Source of the DNA: Ligilactobacillus salivarius DSM 20555 = ATCC 11741
GTDB lineage: Bacteria; Bacillota; Bacilli; Lactobacillales; Lactobacillaceae
Reading direction: 5' to 3'
Length of the DNA stretch: 64,000 bases
Assembly: GCF_001435955.1 (NCBI RefSeq)
Contig: NZ_AYYT01000003.1
Coordinates: forward strand, 1 to 64,000
The translations under genes and the position numbers were made by a program. Positions 17,363-25,497 of the stretch are shown piece after piece (the first letter of the stretch is position 1; each line of letters begins with the position of its first letter). The notes beneath the pieces are model-generated. The model was not told the origin of the DNA and did no database searches. It was given only the letters and a program-made list of their open reading frames with translations.

Positions 17363-17647
17363 CTAGTTCTTTTTAGGAAAGCTAATAGCAGTTCCGTATC
17401 CGTGTAATAACATATACTTTGGACCAACAGAAACACGGACTATTTGAGGGACAAAGCGAATATCAATTACGCCATCAGCATCAAGTTCAAGTGCTTTATT
17501 TTCCAATTTTTTTTGAACTTGAGCGTAAAGATTGTCAAATTGATCTACTTCATTTAATTCTTCTGCTTTAAGAGTTCTTTTCACGGTAGCATTAACTATA
17601 CCCTTTAAAATATAAGATTGATTGAGACCACTTGTTGATAGAAACAT
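17363..17647 (-). CDS. UPF0145/YbjQ-like small protein
   Basis: The 94-residue product, MFLSTSGLNQSYILKG onward, resembles the YbjQ/UPF0145 family: a short N-terminal strand followed by a G-I-V-N-A turn, then ELDADGVIDIRFVPQ. These are small pentamer-forming proteins of unknown role sometimes labelled heavy-metal-binding. I chose the ATG at 17647, nine bases after aaggag; an ATG nine bases further upstream abuts the ribosome site. A minus-strand TATAAT at 17728-17723 with TTGAAT at 17753-17748 (19-base spacing) is a plausible promoter. A FabT-type palindrome covers its -35. Confidence 0.72.
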   Translation of the reverse strand: MFLSTSGLNQSYILKGIVNATVKRTLKAEELNEVDQFDNLYAQVQKKLENKALELDADGVIDIRFVPQIVRVSVGPKYMLLHGYGTAISFPKKN

Positions 17648-17739
17648 TATATTCATCTCCTTAACAACTATAAATATCGTATATTTATAATACCACAAAA
17701 GTAGTTTATTTTTCTTTTTAAAATTATATTTTGATTAGA

Positions 17740-17756
17740 ATTTTGATATTCAAAAT
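17740..17756. promoter_or_regulatory. FabT-type operator, box 1
   Basis: The palindrome attttgatattcaaaat (seven-base arms around TAT) matches the TTTGAnnnTCAAA pattern of FabT boxes. It overlaps the predicted -35 of the divergent UPF0145-like gene and lies about 210 bases upstream of the fab promoter. Confidence 0.6.
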
Positions 17757-17873
17757 ATGTTTAAAAGGTAAAAATTATATAGTATCATCTGTATAAATAA
17801 TAAATTAGTTATAGTTATATAAATTATATAAAGAACAATATTTTGAAGAATAACTATTTTAATGGCATATAGT

Positions 17874-17912
17874 GGATATTTTGAGAAATCAAAATATCCA
17901 TTTATTTTGTTT
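17874..17912 (+). terminator. Hairpin with GAAA loop in the fab upstream region
   Basis: An eleven-base-pair perfect stem (ggatattttga 17874-17884, tcaaaatatcc 17889-17899) with a GAAA loop is followed by the T-rich atttattttgtttt. It looks like a terminator for a short + strand transcript starting somewhere in 17760-17870. It also holds FabT-like half sites with a four-base centre. The surrounding gap from 17648 to 18049 contains no gene I can support, only the operators, this hairpin and the promoter. Confidence 0.5.
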
Positions 17913-17968
17913 TGTAAAAATATATTTTTTTATTTGATGAATTTTTTTCATAGTCATTTTTGCGTGAT

Positions 17969-17997
17969 TTGACAAAATAAAATCAATAAATTATGAT
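17969..17997 (+). promoter_or_regulatory. Promoter of the fatty acid synthesis operon
   Basis: TTGACA (17969-17974) and TATGAT (17992-17997) are separated by 17 bases, close to consensus. A FabT-type box follows 13 bases downstream. The ATG at 17993 lies inside the -10 element and cannot be the gene start. Confidence 0.88.
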
Positions 17998-18010
17998 TTG
18001 TTCATCGAAT

Positions 18011-18027
18011 ATTTTGATGTTCGAAAT
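18011..18027. promoter_or_regulatory. FabT-type operator, box 2
   Basis: The near-palindrome attttgatgttcgaaat (one mismatch) lies just downstream of the fab promoter -10, around the expected transcription start. Bound repressor would block initiation. Confidence 0.72.
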
Positions 18028-18049
18028 AATTTTAAGTGAGGTGCTTTGT

Positions 18050-18496
18050 GTGGCAATTATGGATGCACAGGAAATAATGGATATGATTCCTAATCGTTAT
18101 CCGATCTGTTACATTGACTATGTTGATGAGCTAGTACCTGGTGAGAAAATTATCGCAACAAAAAATGTAACAATTAATGAATCTTTTTTCAGAGGACATT
18201 TTCCAGGAAATCCTGTAATGCCGGGAGTTTTACTAATTGAAACTTTAGCTCAAGCTGCGTCAATACTTATTTTGAAATCTCCAGAATTTGTAGGGAAAAC
18301 AGCTTATTTAGGTTCTATAAGTAAAGCTAAATTTAGAAAAGTTGTCAGACCGGGCGATGTTTTAAAATTAAATGTCGAAATGAAAAAGAAACACGAGAAT
18401 ATGGGGATAGTAGATACTCAAGTTATCGTGAATGGAAAGAAAGCTTGTACAGCTGAATTAATGTTTATCGTTGCGGATAGAGACAAGAAGTTGTAG
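18050..18496 (+). CDS. fabN: 3-hydroxyacyl-ACP dehydratase, FabZ family, likely FabN-type
   Basis: The enzyme dehydrates 3-hydroxyacyl-ACP in fatty acid elongation. This 148-residue hot-dog protein has the catalytic region [20 protein letters not shown], containing the active-site His and Glu. It differs from the second FabZ of the operon in its opening PNRYPICYIDYVDE, where FabZ usually has HRYP. This agrees with my recollection of Enterococcus FabN, the dual dehydratase/isomerase that starts unsaturated fatty acid synthesis. I chose the GTG at 18050 after gtgaggtg; the ATG at 18059 is the alternative. It is the first gene after the FabT-controlled promoter. FabN function is inference. Confidence 0.85.
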   Translation: MAIMDAQEIMDMIPNRYPICYIDYVDELVPGEKIIATKNVTINESFFRGHFPGNPVMPGVLLIETLAQAASILILKSPEFVGKTAYLGSISKAKFRKVVRPGDVLKLNVEMKKKHENMGIVDTQVIVNGKKACTAELMFIVADRDKKL

Positions 18497-18525
18497 TTGC
18501 AAAGTAGTCTTATTTCGGTTATTAT
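18497..18525 (+). promoter_or_regulatory. Possible internal promoter ahead of fabT
   Basis: TTGCAA (18497-18502) and TATTAT (18520-18525) are 17 bases apart. The -10 abuts FabT box 3, so this promoter would be autoregulated. Confidence 0.5.
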
Positions 18526-18540
18526 TTTGATAATCAAATT
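18524..18540. promoter_or_regulatory. FabT-type operator, box 3
   Basis: The palindrome attttgataatcaaatt lies between the first dehydratase gene and fabT, with TTTGATAATCAAA at its core. It matches boxes 1 and 2. Confidence 0.75.
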
Positions 18541-18572
18541 ATTTGGAATACGAAAGATAAGGCGGTATAGGG

Positions 18573-19013
18573 ATGGATGAAAGATATCAAGTAATAAATG
18601 ATGCTTTAGAAAAAATTTATGCTGATATTGTATGGATTGAAGAAAGTGAGTTACGTAAGAGTGTTTTTAGTGATATCACGATTAAAGAGATGCATGCAAT
18701 AAATGCAATTTCAATGTATGATCATCAAACAGCTTCACAAGTTGCTAAAAAGCTTCATTTAACCCCTGGAACGTTGACTGCAACAATAGATAGACTATGT
18801 CGAAAAGGTTATGCTGAACGCATTAGAGGGAATGATGATAGGAGAATTATTAGAATAGGTTTGACTAAAAAAGGTAGACTAGTTTATCGAGCACATGATG
18901 CTTTTCATAGGATGATGGTTAAAAGTTTTTTGAAGGATTTAAATCCAGATGAAATAAAAACTATTGAAAAAGCCATTCATAATTTAGAAGATTTTCTAAA
19001 AGAGCACTCTTAA
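18573..19013 (+). CDS. fabT: MarR-family regulator of fatty acid synthesis FabT
   Basis: FabT represses fab genes in Lactobacillales, with acyl-ACP as corepressor. The 146-residue protein has the MarR winged helix: DHQTASQVAKKLHLTPGTLT as the helix-turn-helix and RGNDDRRIIRIGLTKKGR as the wing with the conserved DxR. The operon context and TTTGAnnnTCAAA palindromes around its own gene and the operon promoter make the assignment strong. The ATG at 18573 follows aaggcgg. Confidence 0.94.
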   Translation: MDERYQVINDALEKIYADIVWIEESELRKSVFSDITIKEMHAINAISMYDHQTASQVAKKLHLTPGTLTATIDRLCRKGYAERIRGNDDRRIIRIGLTKKGRLVYRAHDAFHRMMVKSFLKDLNPDEIKTIEKAIHNLEDFLKEHS

Positions 19014-19029
19014 CTAAGGAGAACTAGGT

Positions 19030-20010
19030 TTGGAAAATATAGAAATATCTTATACAGCACGTTATGTTCCACCTGAAGTTATAGATAATCAAAGATTAAC
19101 AGAATTTATGGATACATCTGATGAATGGATAAGCCAACGAACTGGAATAAAGAAGAGGCATATAAGCTTAAATGAGAGTACAGCTGATTTAGCAGAGAAA
19201 GTAGCAGAAAAGTTATTAACAAAAAGTGGATGGAATCCTAATTCTTTAGATTTAATAATAGTTGCTACAATGTCTCCTAATTCTTTTACACCAGCAACAG
19301 CGGCTATTGTTCAAGGAAGAATAAGTGCTGATAATGCAGTTTGTTTTGATATTTCAGCTGCATGTTCAGGATATATATATGGTTTAAGTATTGTTGAAGC
19401 AATGCTAAGGAATATGAATTTAAAAAGGGCTATGCTAATTGGAAGTGAAAATATTTCTAAGTTGATAGATTGGAATGACAGATCAACGGCTGTACTTTTC
19501 GGGGACGGTGCAGCAGGTGCTTTGATTGAGTTAAAAGAAGATACAGATTCTAAATTTATCAGCAGTGATTTGAAAACTATTGGAAATGAAGCTGAGTTTT
19601 TAACAGCAGGAATAACTGATCCGTTAGAAAAATTTCCAGATTTGGATAGCATAAGGAAATATACGACTTTCAAAATGGATGGCAGAAGAGTATATACTTT
19701 TGCGACTAGGGAGGTTCCCCAATCTATTCTAAGGGCAGTGCAAAAAGCTAACCTTAGTTTGGAAGATATAGATTATTTTATTTTGCATCAAGCAAATTCA
19801 AGAATTATTCGACAAGTAGCTAAAAAATTAAAGCAAAATGAAGAAAAATTTCCAATTAACATAGATAGTTTTGGAAATACTTCGGCAGCTAGTGAACCTC
19901 TTTTATTAGATGAGTTAATAGAAAATGGAATTGTAAAAAGAGGGATGACGCTAGCATTAAGTGGCTTTGGTGGTGGCTTAACAGTCGGTACTCATATTAT
20001 TAAATATTAA
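19030..20010 (+). CDS. fabH: 3-oxoacyl-ACP synthase III
   Basis: FabH starts fatty acid chains by condensing acetyl-CoA with malonyl-ACP. The 326-residue protein has the nucleophile in ISAACSGYIYG (Cys112), the histidine in LHQANSRI (near residue 252) and the asparagine in FGNTSAAS (near residue 282). It begins with the TTG at 19030 after aaggaga, 16 bases after the fabT stop. The N-terminus is slightly short compared with E. coli FabH, lacking the usual opening ITGTG-like strand. Confidence 0.95.
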   Translation: MENIEISYTARYVPPEVIDNQRLTEFMDTSDEWISQRTGIKKRHISLNESTADLAEKVAEKLLTKSGWNPNSLDLIIVATMSPNSFTPATAAIVQGRISADNAVCFDISAACSGYIYGLSIVEAMLRNMNLKRAMLIGSENISKLIDWNDRSTAVLFGDGAAGALIELKEDTDSKFISSDLKTIGNEAEFLTAGITDPLEKFPDLDSIRKYTTFKMDGRRVYTFATREVPQSILRAVQKANLSLEDIDYFILHQANSRIIRQVAKKLKQNEEKFPINIDSFGNTSAASEPLLLDELIENGIVKRGMTLALSGFGGGLTVGTHIIKY

Positions 20011-20029
20011 TTTAAGGAGAGAATTTGAA

Positions 20030-20272
20030 ATGACAGAAGCAGAAGTATTAAAGAAAGTACAAGATATCGTAGTAGAACAATTGGATGTAGATGTAGATGA
20101 TGTAACTTTAACAGCAGATATCAAAGATGATTTAGACGCAGATAGTTTAGATGTTTTTGAAATTATGAATGAACTAGAAGATGATTTAGACATTAAGTTA
20201 GAAGCTGATGAAAACATCAAAACAATTCAAGATGTAGTTACTTACGTGAAAAAAGAATTGGATAACAAATAG
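20030..20272 (+). CDS. acpP: Acyl carrier protein
   Basis: AcpP carries growing acyl chains on a phosphopantetheine arm. The product is 80 residues and acidic, with the attachment serine in DADSLDVFEIMNELED (Ser39). The ATG at 20030 follows aaggagag. It lies between fabH and fabD, the normal place in this operon type. Confidence 0.96.
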   Translation: MTEAEVLKKVQDIVVEQLDVDVDDVTLTADIKDDLDADSLDVFEIMNELEDDLDIKLEADENIKTIQDVVTYVKKELDNK

Positions 20273-20285
20273 AAGGTAATTAATT

Positions 20286-21224
20286 ATGAAATTAGCCATC
20301 TTATTTAGTGGTCAAGGATCCCAATTTACAGATATGGGATTAGATTTTTACCAGGAAAGTCCAATTTTTAAGGACTGTGTAGATAAAGCTAGTGAGATTG
20401 CAGATTTTAAAATTACTTCAGTATTTGCTAACGATGGAGATAAACTTTCTGAAACAAAATATATTCAACCTGCAATAGTTGCTATGAGTATAGGTATCTG
20501 GAAAATGTTACAGAATACTCTAGGTGATAAGTTAGCTGTTGAAGGCATGGTTGGTTTATCTCTAGGAGAATATAGTGCTTTAATTGCAAGTCAGAAATTA
20601 TCTTTTAGCGATGGAATGTCAGTACTTAAAGATCGTGCTATTTACATGCAAGATGATGCTAATAAAGTTGATAGTAAAATGGCAGCAATTATTGACCCTC
20701 AAATAGAAGTAATTGAAAAATTATGTACCGATTATCCAAATGTATATGTAGCTAATTATAATACGCCTAAACAATCAGTAATAGGTGGAGATGGCGAAGA
20801 ATTAGTAGATGTTGTAGATAAGATAGATAGTCTAAATGCAGCTAAGAAAGTAGTAGAGTTAAAGGTAAGTGGAGCTTTTCATACTCCACTTTTTACTAAT
20901 GCAAGTCAAAAGATGAAAAAGAGATTATCAAATGTGGCATTTACTGAAGGAAGTAACTTAGTTGTAAGTAATACTACAATGCGTCCTTTTGAAAAAGATT
21001 CTTTAGCAGAAATATTAGCTAAACAAATCGTTAAACCAACACATTTTGGTGAATGTGTTCAATATTTAATTAATAATAAAAATATAGATACGGTACTTGA
21101 AATAGGTCCTGGGAAAACATTAAGCAAATTTACTAAGCAAATTGATAAAAGTATTAAAAGATATCACATTAGTAAATTAAGTGATTTTAAAAAATTCATA
21201 GATAGTGTGAAAGAAAGTGAATAA
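20286..21224 (+). CDS. fabD: Malonyl-CoA:ACP transacylase
   Basis: FabD transfers malonyl groups from CoA to ACP. The 312-residue protein has the N-terminal FSGQGSQ, the nucleophile elbow GLSLGEYSAL (a GxSxG with Leu where many homologues have His), and the catalytic histidine in SGAFHTPLF. The stop codon abuts the fabG start with no gap, so the two are translationally coupled. Confidence 0.95.
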   Translation: MKLAILFSGQGSQFTDMGLDFYQESPIFKDCVDKASEIADFKITSVFANDGDKLSETKYIQPAIVAMSIGIWKMLQNTLGDKLAVEGMVGLSLGEYSALIASQKLSFSDGMSVLKDRAIYMQDDANKVDSKMAAIIDPQIEVIEKLCTDYPNVYVANYNTPKQSVIGGDGEELVDVVDKIDSLNAAKKVVELKVSGAFHTPLFTNASQKMKKRLSNVAFTEGSNLVVSNTTMRPFEKDSLAEILAKQIVKPTHFGECVQYLINNKNIDTVLEIGPGKTLSKFTKQIDKSIKRYHISKLSDFKKFIDSVKESE

Positions 21225-21956
21225 ATGGAATTAAAAGAAAAAGTAGTTCTAGTCACTGGAAGTTCAAGAGGAATTGGTGCAGAAATAGCATTAGCTTTTG
21301 CTAGAAAAGGAAGTACTGTAGTTTTAAATGGACGCCATCAAATACCTAATGATATGATTAGTAAGATGGAAGAAATTGGTTGTAACTATGATGTTATTCT
21401 TGGTGATATCAGTATAGAAAGTGATGTTAAAAGAATTGTTAAAGAAGCCATCGAAAAATTTGGTAGAATAGATATACTAATTAACAATGCCGGAATAACT
21501 AATGATAAGTTACTAATTGGAATGAAACCTGCAGATTTTAAATCTGTAATTGATGTTAACCTAATTGGAACTTTCCAAATGACACAAGCTGTTGTAAAGA
21601 AAATGTATAAGCAACGATCAGGAGTAATTATAAACCTTGCTAGTGTGATTGGACAGCATGGAAATATTGGTCAAGCTAACTATGCAGCAAGTAAAGCCGG
21701 AGTTATCGGATTAACTAAAAGTGTGGCAAAAGAAGGAGCTATGCGAAATATTAGAGTTAATGCGATTGCTCCAGGAATGATAGTTAGTGATATGACAGAT
21801 GTTTTAAGCGATAAAGTTAAAGAAAACATTCTCACTACTATCCCTTTAAATCGTTTTGGAAAAGCAGAAGAAGTTGCACAAACTGCAGTCTTTTTAGCTG
21901 AAAATGATTATATAACGGGACAGGTAATTACTGTTGATGGTGGAATGACAATTTAA
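21225..21956 (+). CDS. fabG: 3-oxoacyl-ACP reductase
   Basis: FabG performs the NADPH-dependent reduction of 3-oxoacyl-ACP. This 243-residue short-chain dehydrogenase has the cofactor motif TGSSRGIG near residue 12, NNAG, and the catalytic Ser with the YAASKAG Tyr-Lys pair. It starts at the base after the fabD stop codon. Confidence 0.96.
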   Translation: MELKEKVVLVTGSSRGIGAEIALAFARKGSTVVLNGRHQIPNDMISKMEEIGCNYDVILGDISIESDVKRIVKEAIEKFGRIDILINNAGITNDKLLIGMKPADFKSVIDVNLIGTFQMTQAVVKKMYKQRSGVIINLASVIGQHGNIGQANYAASKAGVIGLTKSVAKEGAMRNIRVNAIAPGMIVSDMTDVLSDKVKENILTTIPLNRFGKAEEVAQTAVFLAENDYITGQVITVDGGMTI

Positions 21957-21968
21957 TGGAGGGTTCTA

Positions 21969-23207
21969 ATGACTAACAGAGTTGTTATTACAGGAATGGG
22001 AATAGTAGGTCCTGTCGGAAATGACAGAGAAACTTTCTTAAAGAACATATTTGATAGCAAAGTAGGAATAGAAAAGATTACTAAGTTTGACGCTACACAG
22101 ACTGGAATTTCAGTTGCTGGAGAAGTGAAAGACTTTGATCCTAAAAATTCTATTGGTAAAAAAGCTGCTAAAAGAATGGATTTATTTTCTCAATATGCAG
22201 TTCATAGTGCGATTGAAGCTGTTGAACAAGCAGGAATAAATGAAGAGAATACAGATTCATATGACATGGGAGTAATTTACGGATCAGGTATTGGAGGACT
22301 TACTACTATTCAAGAGCAAGTTATAAAGATGCATGAAAAAGGTCCTAAAAGAGTTTCTCCAATGTTTGTACCTACTTCCATAGTTAATATGGCTGCTGGA
22401 AATATTGCGATGCATTTTGGAGCTAAAAATATTTGTACAGCAGTTGTAACAGCATGTTCATCTGCAACTAATGCAATTGGGGAAGCTTATCGACAAATTA
22501 AAGAAGGTAGAGCACAGGTGATGTTAACTGGGGGCTCTGAAGCATCGGTTAACGAAATAGGAATTGCTGGATTTGCGGCTCTAACTGCTCTTTCACCTGA
22601 GAAAGATCCTTTAAAGGCTTCACTACCATTTGATAGAAATCGTTCTGGATTTGTAATGGGTGAAGGTGGAGCTACCTTAGTTTTAGAAAACTTAGAACAT
22701 GCACAAAAACGAAATGCTACGATATTGGGAGAAGTTGTAGGTTATGGTAGTACGTGTGATGCTTTTCATATAACATCTCCAGATCCTACTGGTGAAGGTG
22801 CAGCTAGGGCTATGAAACAAGCCATTGATGAAGCTGGTATAACTCCCGATAAAGTAGGTTATGTTAATGCTCACGGAACTGCTACACATGCAAATGATAG
22901 TGGTGAATCATTAGCAATTAATAAAGTATTTGGAGAAAATAGCTCAGTAATGGTAAGTAGTACTAAAAGTATGACAGGTCATTTGTTAGGAGCTGCTGGC
23001 GCAATTGAGGCAGCTATTACGGTAAGAGCTCTTCAGATGCAACAATTACCTGAAAATGTAGGTTTGAATGAATTAGATGAAGAATGTAATATTAATATAG
23101 TTACAAAAGATAAGACTACCACTTCTAATTTAGAATATGCTATCAGTAATTCATTAGGATTTGGTGGCCATAATGCGGTATTAGCGTTAAGAAAATGGAG
23201 TGAATAA
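21969..23207 (+). CDS. fabF: 3-oxoacyl-ACP synthase II
   Basis: FabF condenses acyl-ACP with malonyl-ACP in each elongation round. The 412-residue protein shows the Cys-His-His triad: VTACSSATNAIGEA, NAHGTATHANDSGE and STKSMTGHLLGAAGA, plus the C-terminal SNSLGFGGHNA. The ATG at 21969 follows ggagggtt. It is the only FabF-type synthase in the operon. Confidence 0.96.
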   Translation: MTNRVVITGMGIVGPVGNDRETFLKNIFDSKVGIEKITKFDATQTGISVAGEVKDFDPKNSIGKKAAKRMDLFSQYAVHSAIEAVEQAGINEENTDSYDMGVIYGSGIGGLTTIQEQVIKMHEKGPKRVSPMFVPTSIVNMAAGNIAMHFGAKNICTAVVTACSSATNAIGEAYRQIKEGRAQVMLTGGSEASVNEIGIAGFAALTALSPEKDPLKASLPFDRNRSGFVMGEGGATLVLENLEHAQKRNATILGEVVGYGSTCDAFHITSPDPTGEGAARAMKQAIDEAGITPDKVGYVNAHGTATHANDSGESLAINKVFGENSSVMVSSTKSMTGHLLGAAGAIEAAITVRALQMQQLPENVGLNELDEECNINIVTKDKTTTSNLEYAISNSLGFGGHNAVLALRKWSE

Positions 23208-23209
23208 GA

Positions 23210-23659
23210 TTGGATTTTAATGATGTGAAGAAGTTAATGGAAGACTTCAATAACTCTCCTACACGAGAACTTGAAATCACAACGGATGGTTTTCATATTC
23301 ATTTGAGTAAAAATGAAGCACCATTTATTAGCCAAGATAATAAAAATTATGCTGATTCTCCAGCTATTGAAGCTAGCGATGAAAGTATTGTAAGCAGTAA
23401 AAACGATGATCTCGATGATGCTAGTTTGATAAAATCTCCAATGGTTGGAACGGTATATCTTCAACCTGAACCAGAAAAAGCAGCTTATGTCTCTGTTGGA
23501 TCACATGTTCATAAGGGCGATGTTGTATGTATTATTGAAGCCATGAAGATGATGACAGAAATCAAGAGTGAGTATACAGGTGAAGTTGTAGAAGTTTTGG
23601 TTGATAATGAAGATTTAGTTGAATTTGATCAACCTTTATTTAAAATTAAGGAAGGTTAG
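23210..23659 (+). CDS. accB: Biotin carboxyl carrier protein of acetyl-CoA carboxylase
   Basis: AccB carries the carboxylated biotin between AccC and the AccDA transferase. The 149-residue protein has an acidic, Ser/Asp-rich linker after the N-terminal helix and a biotinyl domain with the attachment lysine in EAMKMMTE. It starts at the TTG at 23210, two bases after the fabF stop, using ggag inside the end of fabF. Confidence 0.95.
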   Translation: MDFNDVKKLMEDFNNSPTRELEITTDGFHIHLSKNEAPFISQDNKNYADSPAIEASDESIVSSKNDDLDDASLIKSPMVGTVYLQPEPEKAAYVSVGSHVHKGDVVCIIEAMKMMTEIKSEYTGEVVEVLVDNEDLVEFDQPLFKIKEG

Positions 23660-23663
23660 TTAA

Positions 23664-24086
23664 GTGCTAGATATAACTGAAATAAAGAAAATAATTCCGC
23701 ATCGCTATCCCATGTTGTTAATTGACAGAGTAGAAGAATTGATTCCAGGGGAAAAAGCAGTAGCTAAAAGAAATGTTACTATCAATGAAGAATTATTTAA
23801 TGGACATTTTCCTGGTAATCCAGTGATGCCAGGGGTATTAATTGTAGAAGCATTAGCACAAACAGGTGCTGTTGCTCTATTATCTTTACCAGAATTTAAA
23901 GGAAAAACAGCATATTTTGGTGGAATAAAGTCTGCTAAATTTAGAAAAGTTGTTAGACCTGGTGATTCATTGCGTTTAGAAGTAACTTTAGAGAAGATTC
24001 GAAATAATGTTGGTTTAGGAAAAGCTATTGCAACTGTAGATGGAAAAAAAGCATGTACAGCTGAACTAACGTTTATGATTGGATAG
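23664..24086 (+). CDS. fabZ: 3-hydroxyacyl-ACP dehydratase FabZ
   Basis: This is the second dehydratase of the operon. The 140-residue protein has the canonical [15 protein letters not shown] opening and the catalytic [20 protein letters not shown]. It begins with the GTG at 23664, four bases after the accB stop, following aaggaaggt. Conservation of HRYP and of its place between accB and accC fits the house-keeping FabZ. Confidence 0.95.
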   Translation: MLDITEIKKIIPHRYPMLLIDRVEELIPGEKAVAKRNVTINEELFNGHFPGNPVMPGVLIVEALAQTGAVALLSLPEFKGKTAYFGGIKSAKFRKVVRPGDSLRLEVTLEKIRNNVGLGKAIATVDGKKACTAELTFMIG

Positions 24087-24117
24087 GTAAGAGGTAAGTA
24101 GTAAGGTAGGTAGAAAT

Positions 24118-25497
24118 ATGTTTTCGAAAGTATTAGTGGCTAATCGTGGAGAAATTGCAGTTCGTATTATTCGATCACTTAAAGAATTGGGCATAAAATC
24201 GGTTGCTATTTATTCAACTGTTGACCGAGAAAGTTTACATGTACAATTAGCAGATGAAGCTGTATGTGTAGGAACTGCCCGTCCACAAGATTCATATTTA
24301 AACATGAAAAATATTTTAGCAGCTGCTATTGGAACTGGTGCGGAAGCAATCCATCCCGGTTTTGGTTTCTTATCTGAAAATAGTCAATTTGTTGAGATGT
24401 GTGAAGCTGTAGGTATAACTTTTATCGGCCCTAATTCTGAAATAATTGATTTGATGGGAAATAAAGCTAATGCAAGAGAACAAATGCAAAAAAGTGGAGT
24501 TCCTGTGATTCCAGGAAGTGAAGGTTTCATTGAAACTGTTGAAGAAGCCAAGGAAGTCGCAAATAAGGTTGGATATCCGGTTTTATTAAAAGCAGCAGCT
24601 GGTGGTGGTGGCAAAGGTATTAGAAAGGTTAATGACGATAATGAATTAACATCATTATTTGAAGAGGCTAAGCGTGAGGCTCAAGTATCTTTCGGTGATA
24701 AAAGAATGTATCTAGAAAAAATAATGACAAATGTAAAGCACATTGAAGTTCAAATTTTTCGTGATAAGCAAGGAAATGTAGTTTATTTTCCTGAACGTGA
24801 TTGTTCAGTACAAAGAAATAAACAGAAGATGATAGAAGAAAGTCCATGCCTTTTAATTACTGAGGAGCAAAGAAAAGAGCTAGGAAATATAGCAATAAAA
24901 GCTGCCAATGCCATTAACTATGTTAATACTGGAACAATTGAATTTTTAATGGATAGTCAACATAATTTTTATTTTATGGAAATGAATACGCGTATTCAAG
25001 TAGAACATACTGTGACAGAAATGGTTACAGGAATTGACTTGGTAAAAGCTCAAGTAAAAGTAGCTTCTGGGGAAAGGTTACCTTTTAATCAAAATGATAT
25101 TCAAATTAACGGAAGTGCTATTGAATGCCGTATCAATGCAGAAGATCCATCTAAGAATTTTATGCCACAGGTTGGCAAGGTGCGCTATTTGTATTTCCCA
25201 GTAGGAAATTTGGGAATGAGAATAGATTCTGATTTGTATGCAGGTTGGGAAATCACTCCATTTTATGACTCAATGATTGCTAAAGTAATTTCTTTAGGTC
25301 AAGACAGACATGAGGCGATTGAAAAAGTAAAACGCTTATTGAGTGAGATGCTAATTACAGGAGTAAAAACCAATCAATCTTTCTACTTAGATATTTTAAA
25401 AGATAAGAATTTCTTAGATGGTAAAGTTACTACTGAATATTTAGAACAGAATTTTTTACCTAAATGGAAGGAAGAACATAAAGATGCAGCTATTTGA
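24118..25497 (+). CDS. accC: Biotin carboxylase subunit of acetyl-CoA carboxylase
   Basis: AccC carboxylates the biotin of AccB with ATP and bicarbonate. This 459-residue ATP-grasp enzyme has the glycine-rich loop AAAGGGGKGI, the EKIMTNVKHIEVQIF segment and MNTRIQVEHTVTEMVTGIDLV. The last 14 bases overlap the start of accD. Confidence 0.97.
   Translation: MFSKVLVANRGEIAVRIIRSLKELGIKSVAIYSTVDRESLHVQLADEAVCVGTARPQDSYLNMKNILAAAIGTGAEAIHPGFGFLSENSQFVEMCEAVGITFIGPNSEIIDLMGNKANAREQMQKSGVPVIPGSEGFIETVEEAKEVANKVGYPVLLKAAAGGGGKGIRKVNDDNELTSLFEEAKREAQVSFGDKRMYLEKIMTNVKHIEVQIFRDKQGNVVYFPERDCSVQRNKQKMIEESPCLLITEEQRKELGNIAIKAANAINYVNTGTIEFLMDSQHNFYFMEMNTRIQVEHTVTEMVTGIDLVKAQVKVASGERLPFNQNDIQINGSAIECRINAEDPSKNFMPQVGKVRYLYFPVGNLGMRIDSDLYAGWEITPFYDSMIAKVISLGQDRHEAIEKVKRLLSEMLITGVKTNQSFYLDILKDKNFLDGKVTTEYLEQNFLPKWKEEHKDAAI

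Noticed and set aside
17993-18049. Upstream start of the first dehydratase gene
   Set aside because: The ATG overlaps the -10 element of a near-consensus promoter, so it would not be in the transcript.
20571-20590. FabD with a defective active site because the usual His of GHSxG is Leu
   Set aside because: The catalytic Ser and the downstream His (GAFHTP) are intact, and a Leu at this position occurs in other lactic acid bacterial FabD proteins as I recall them.
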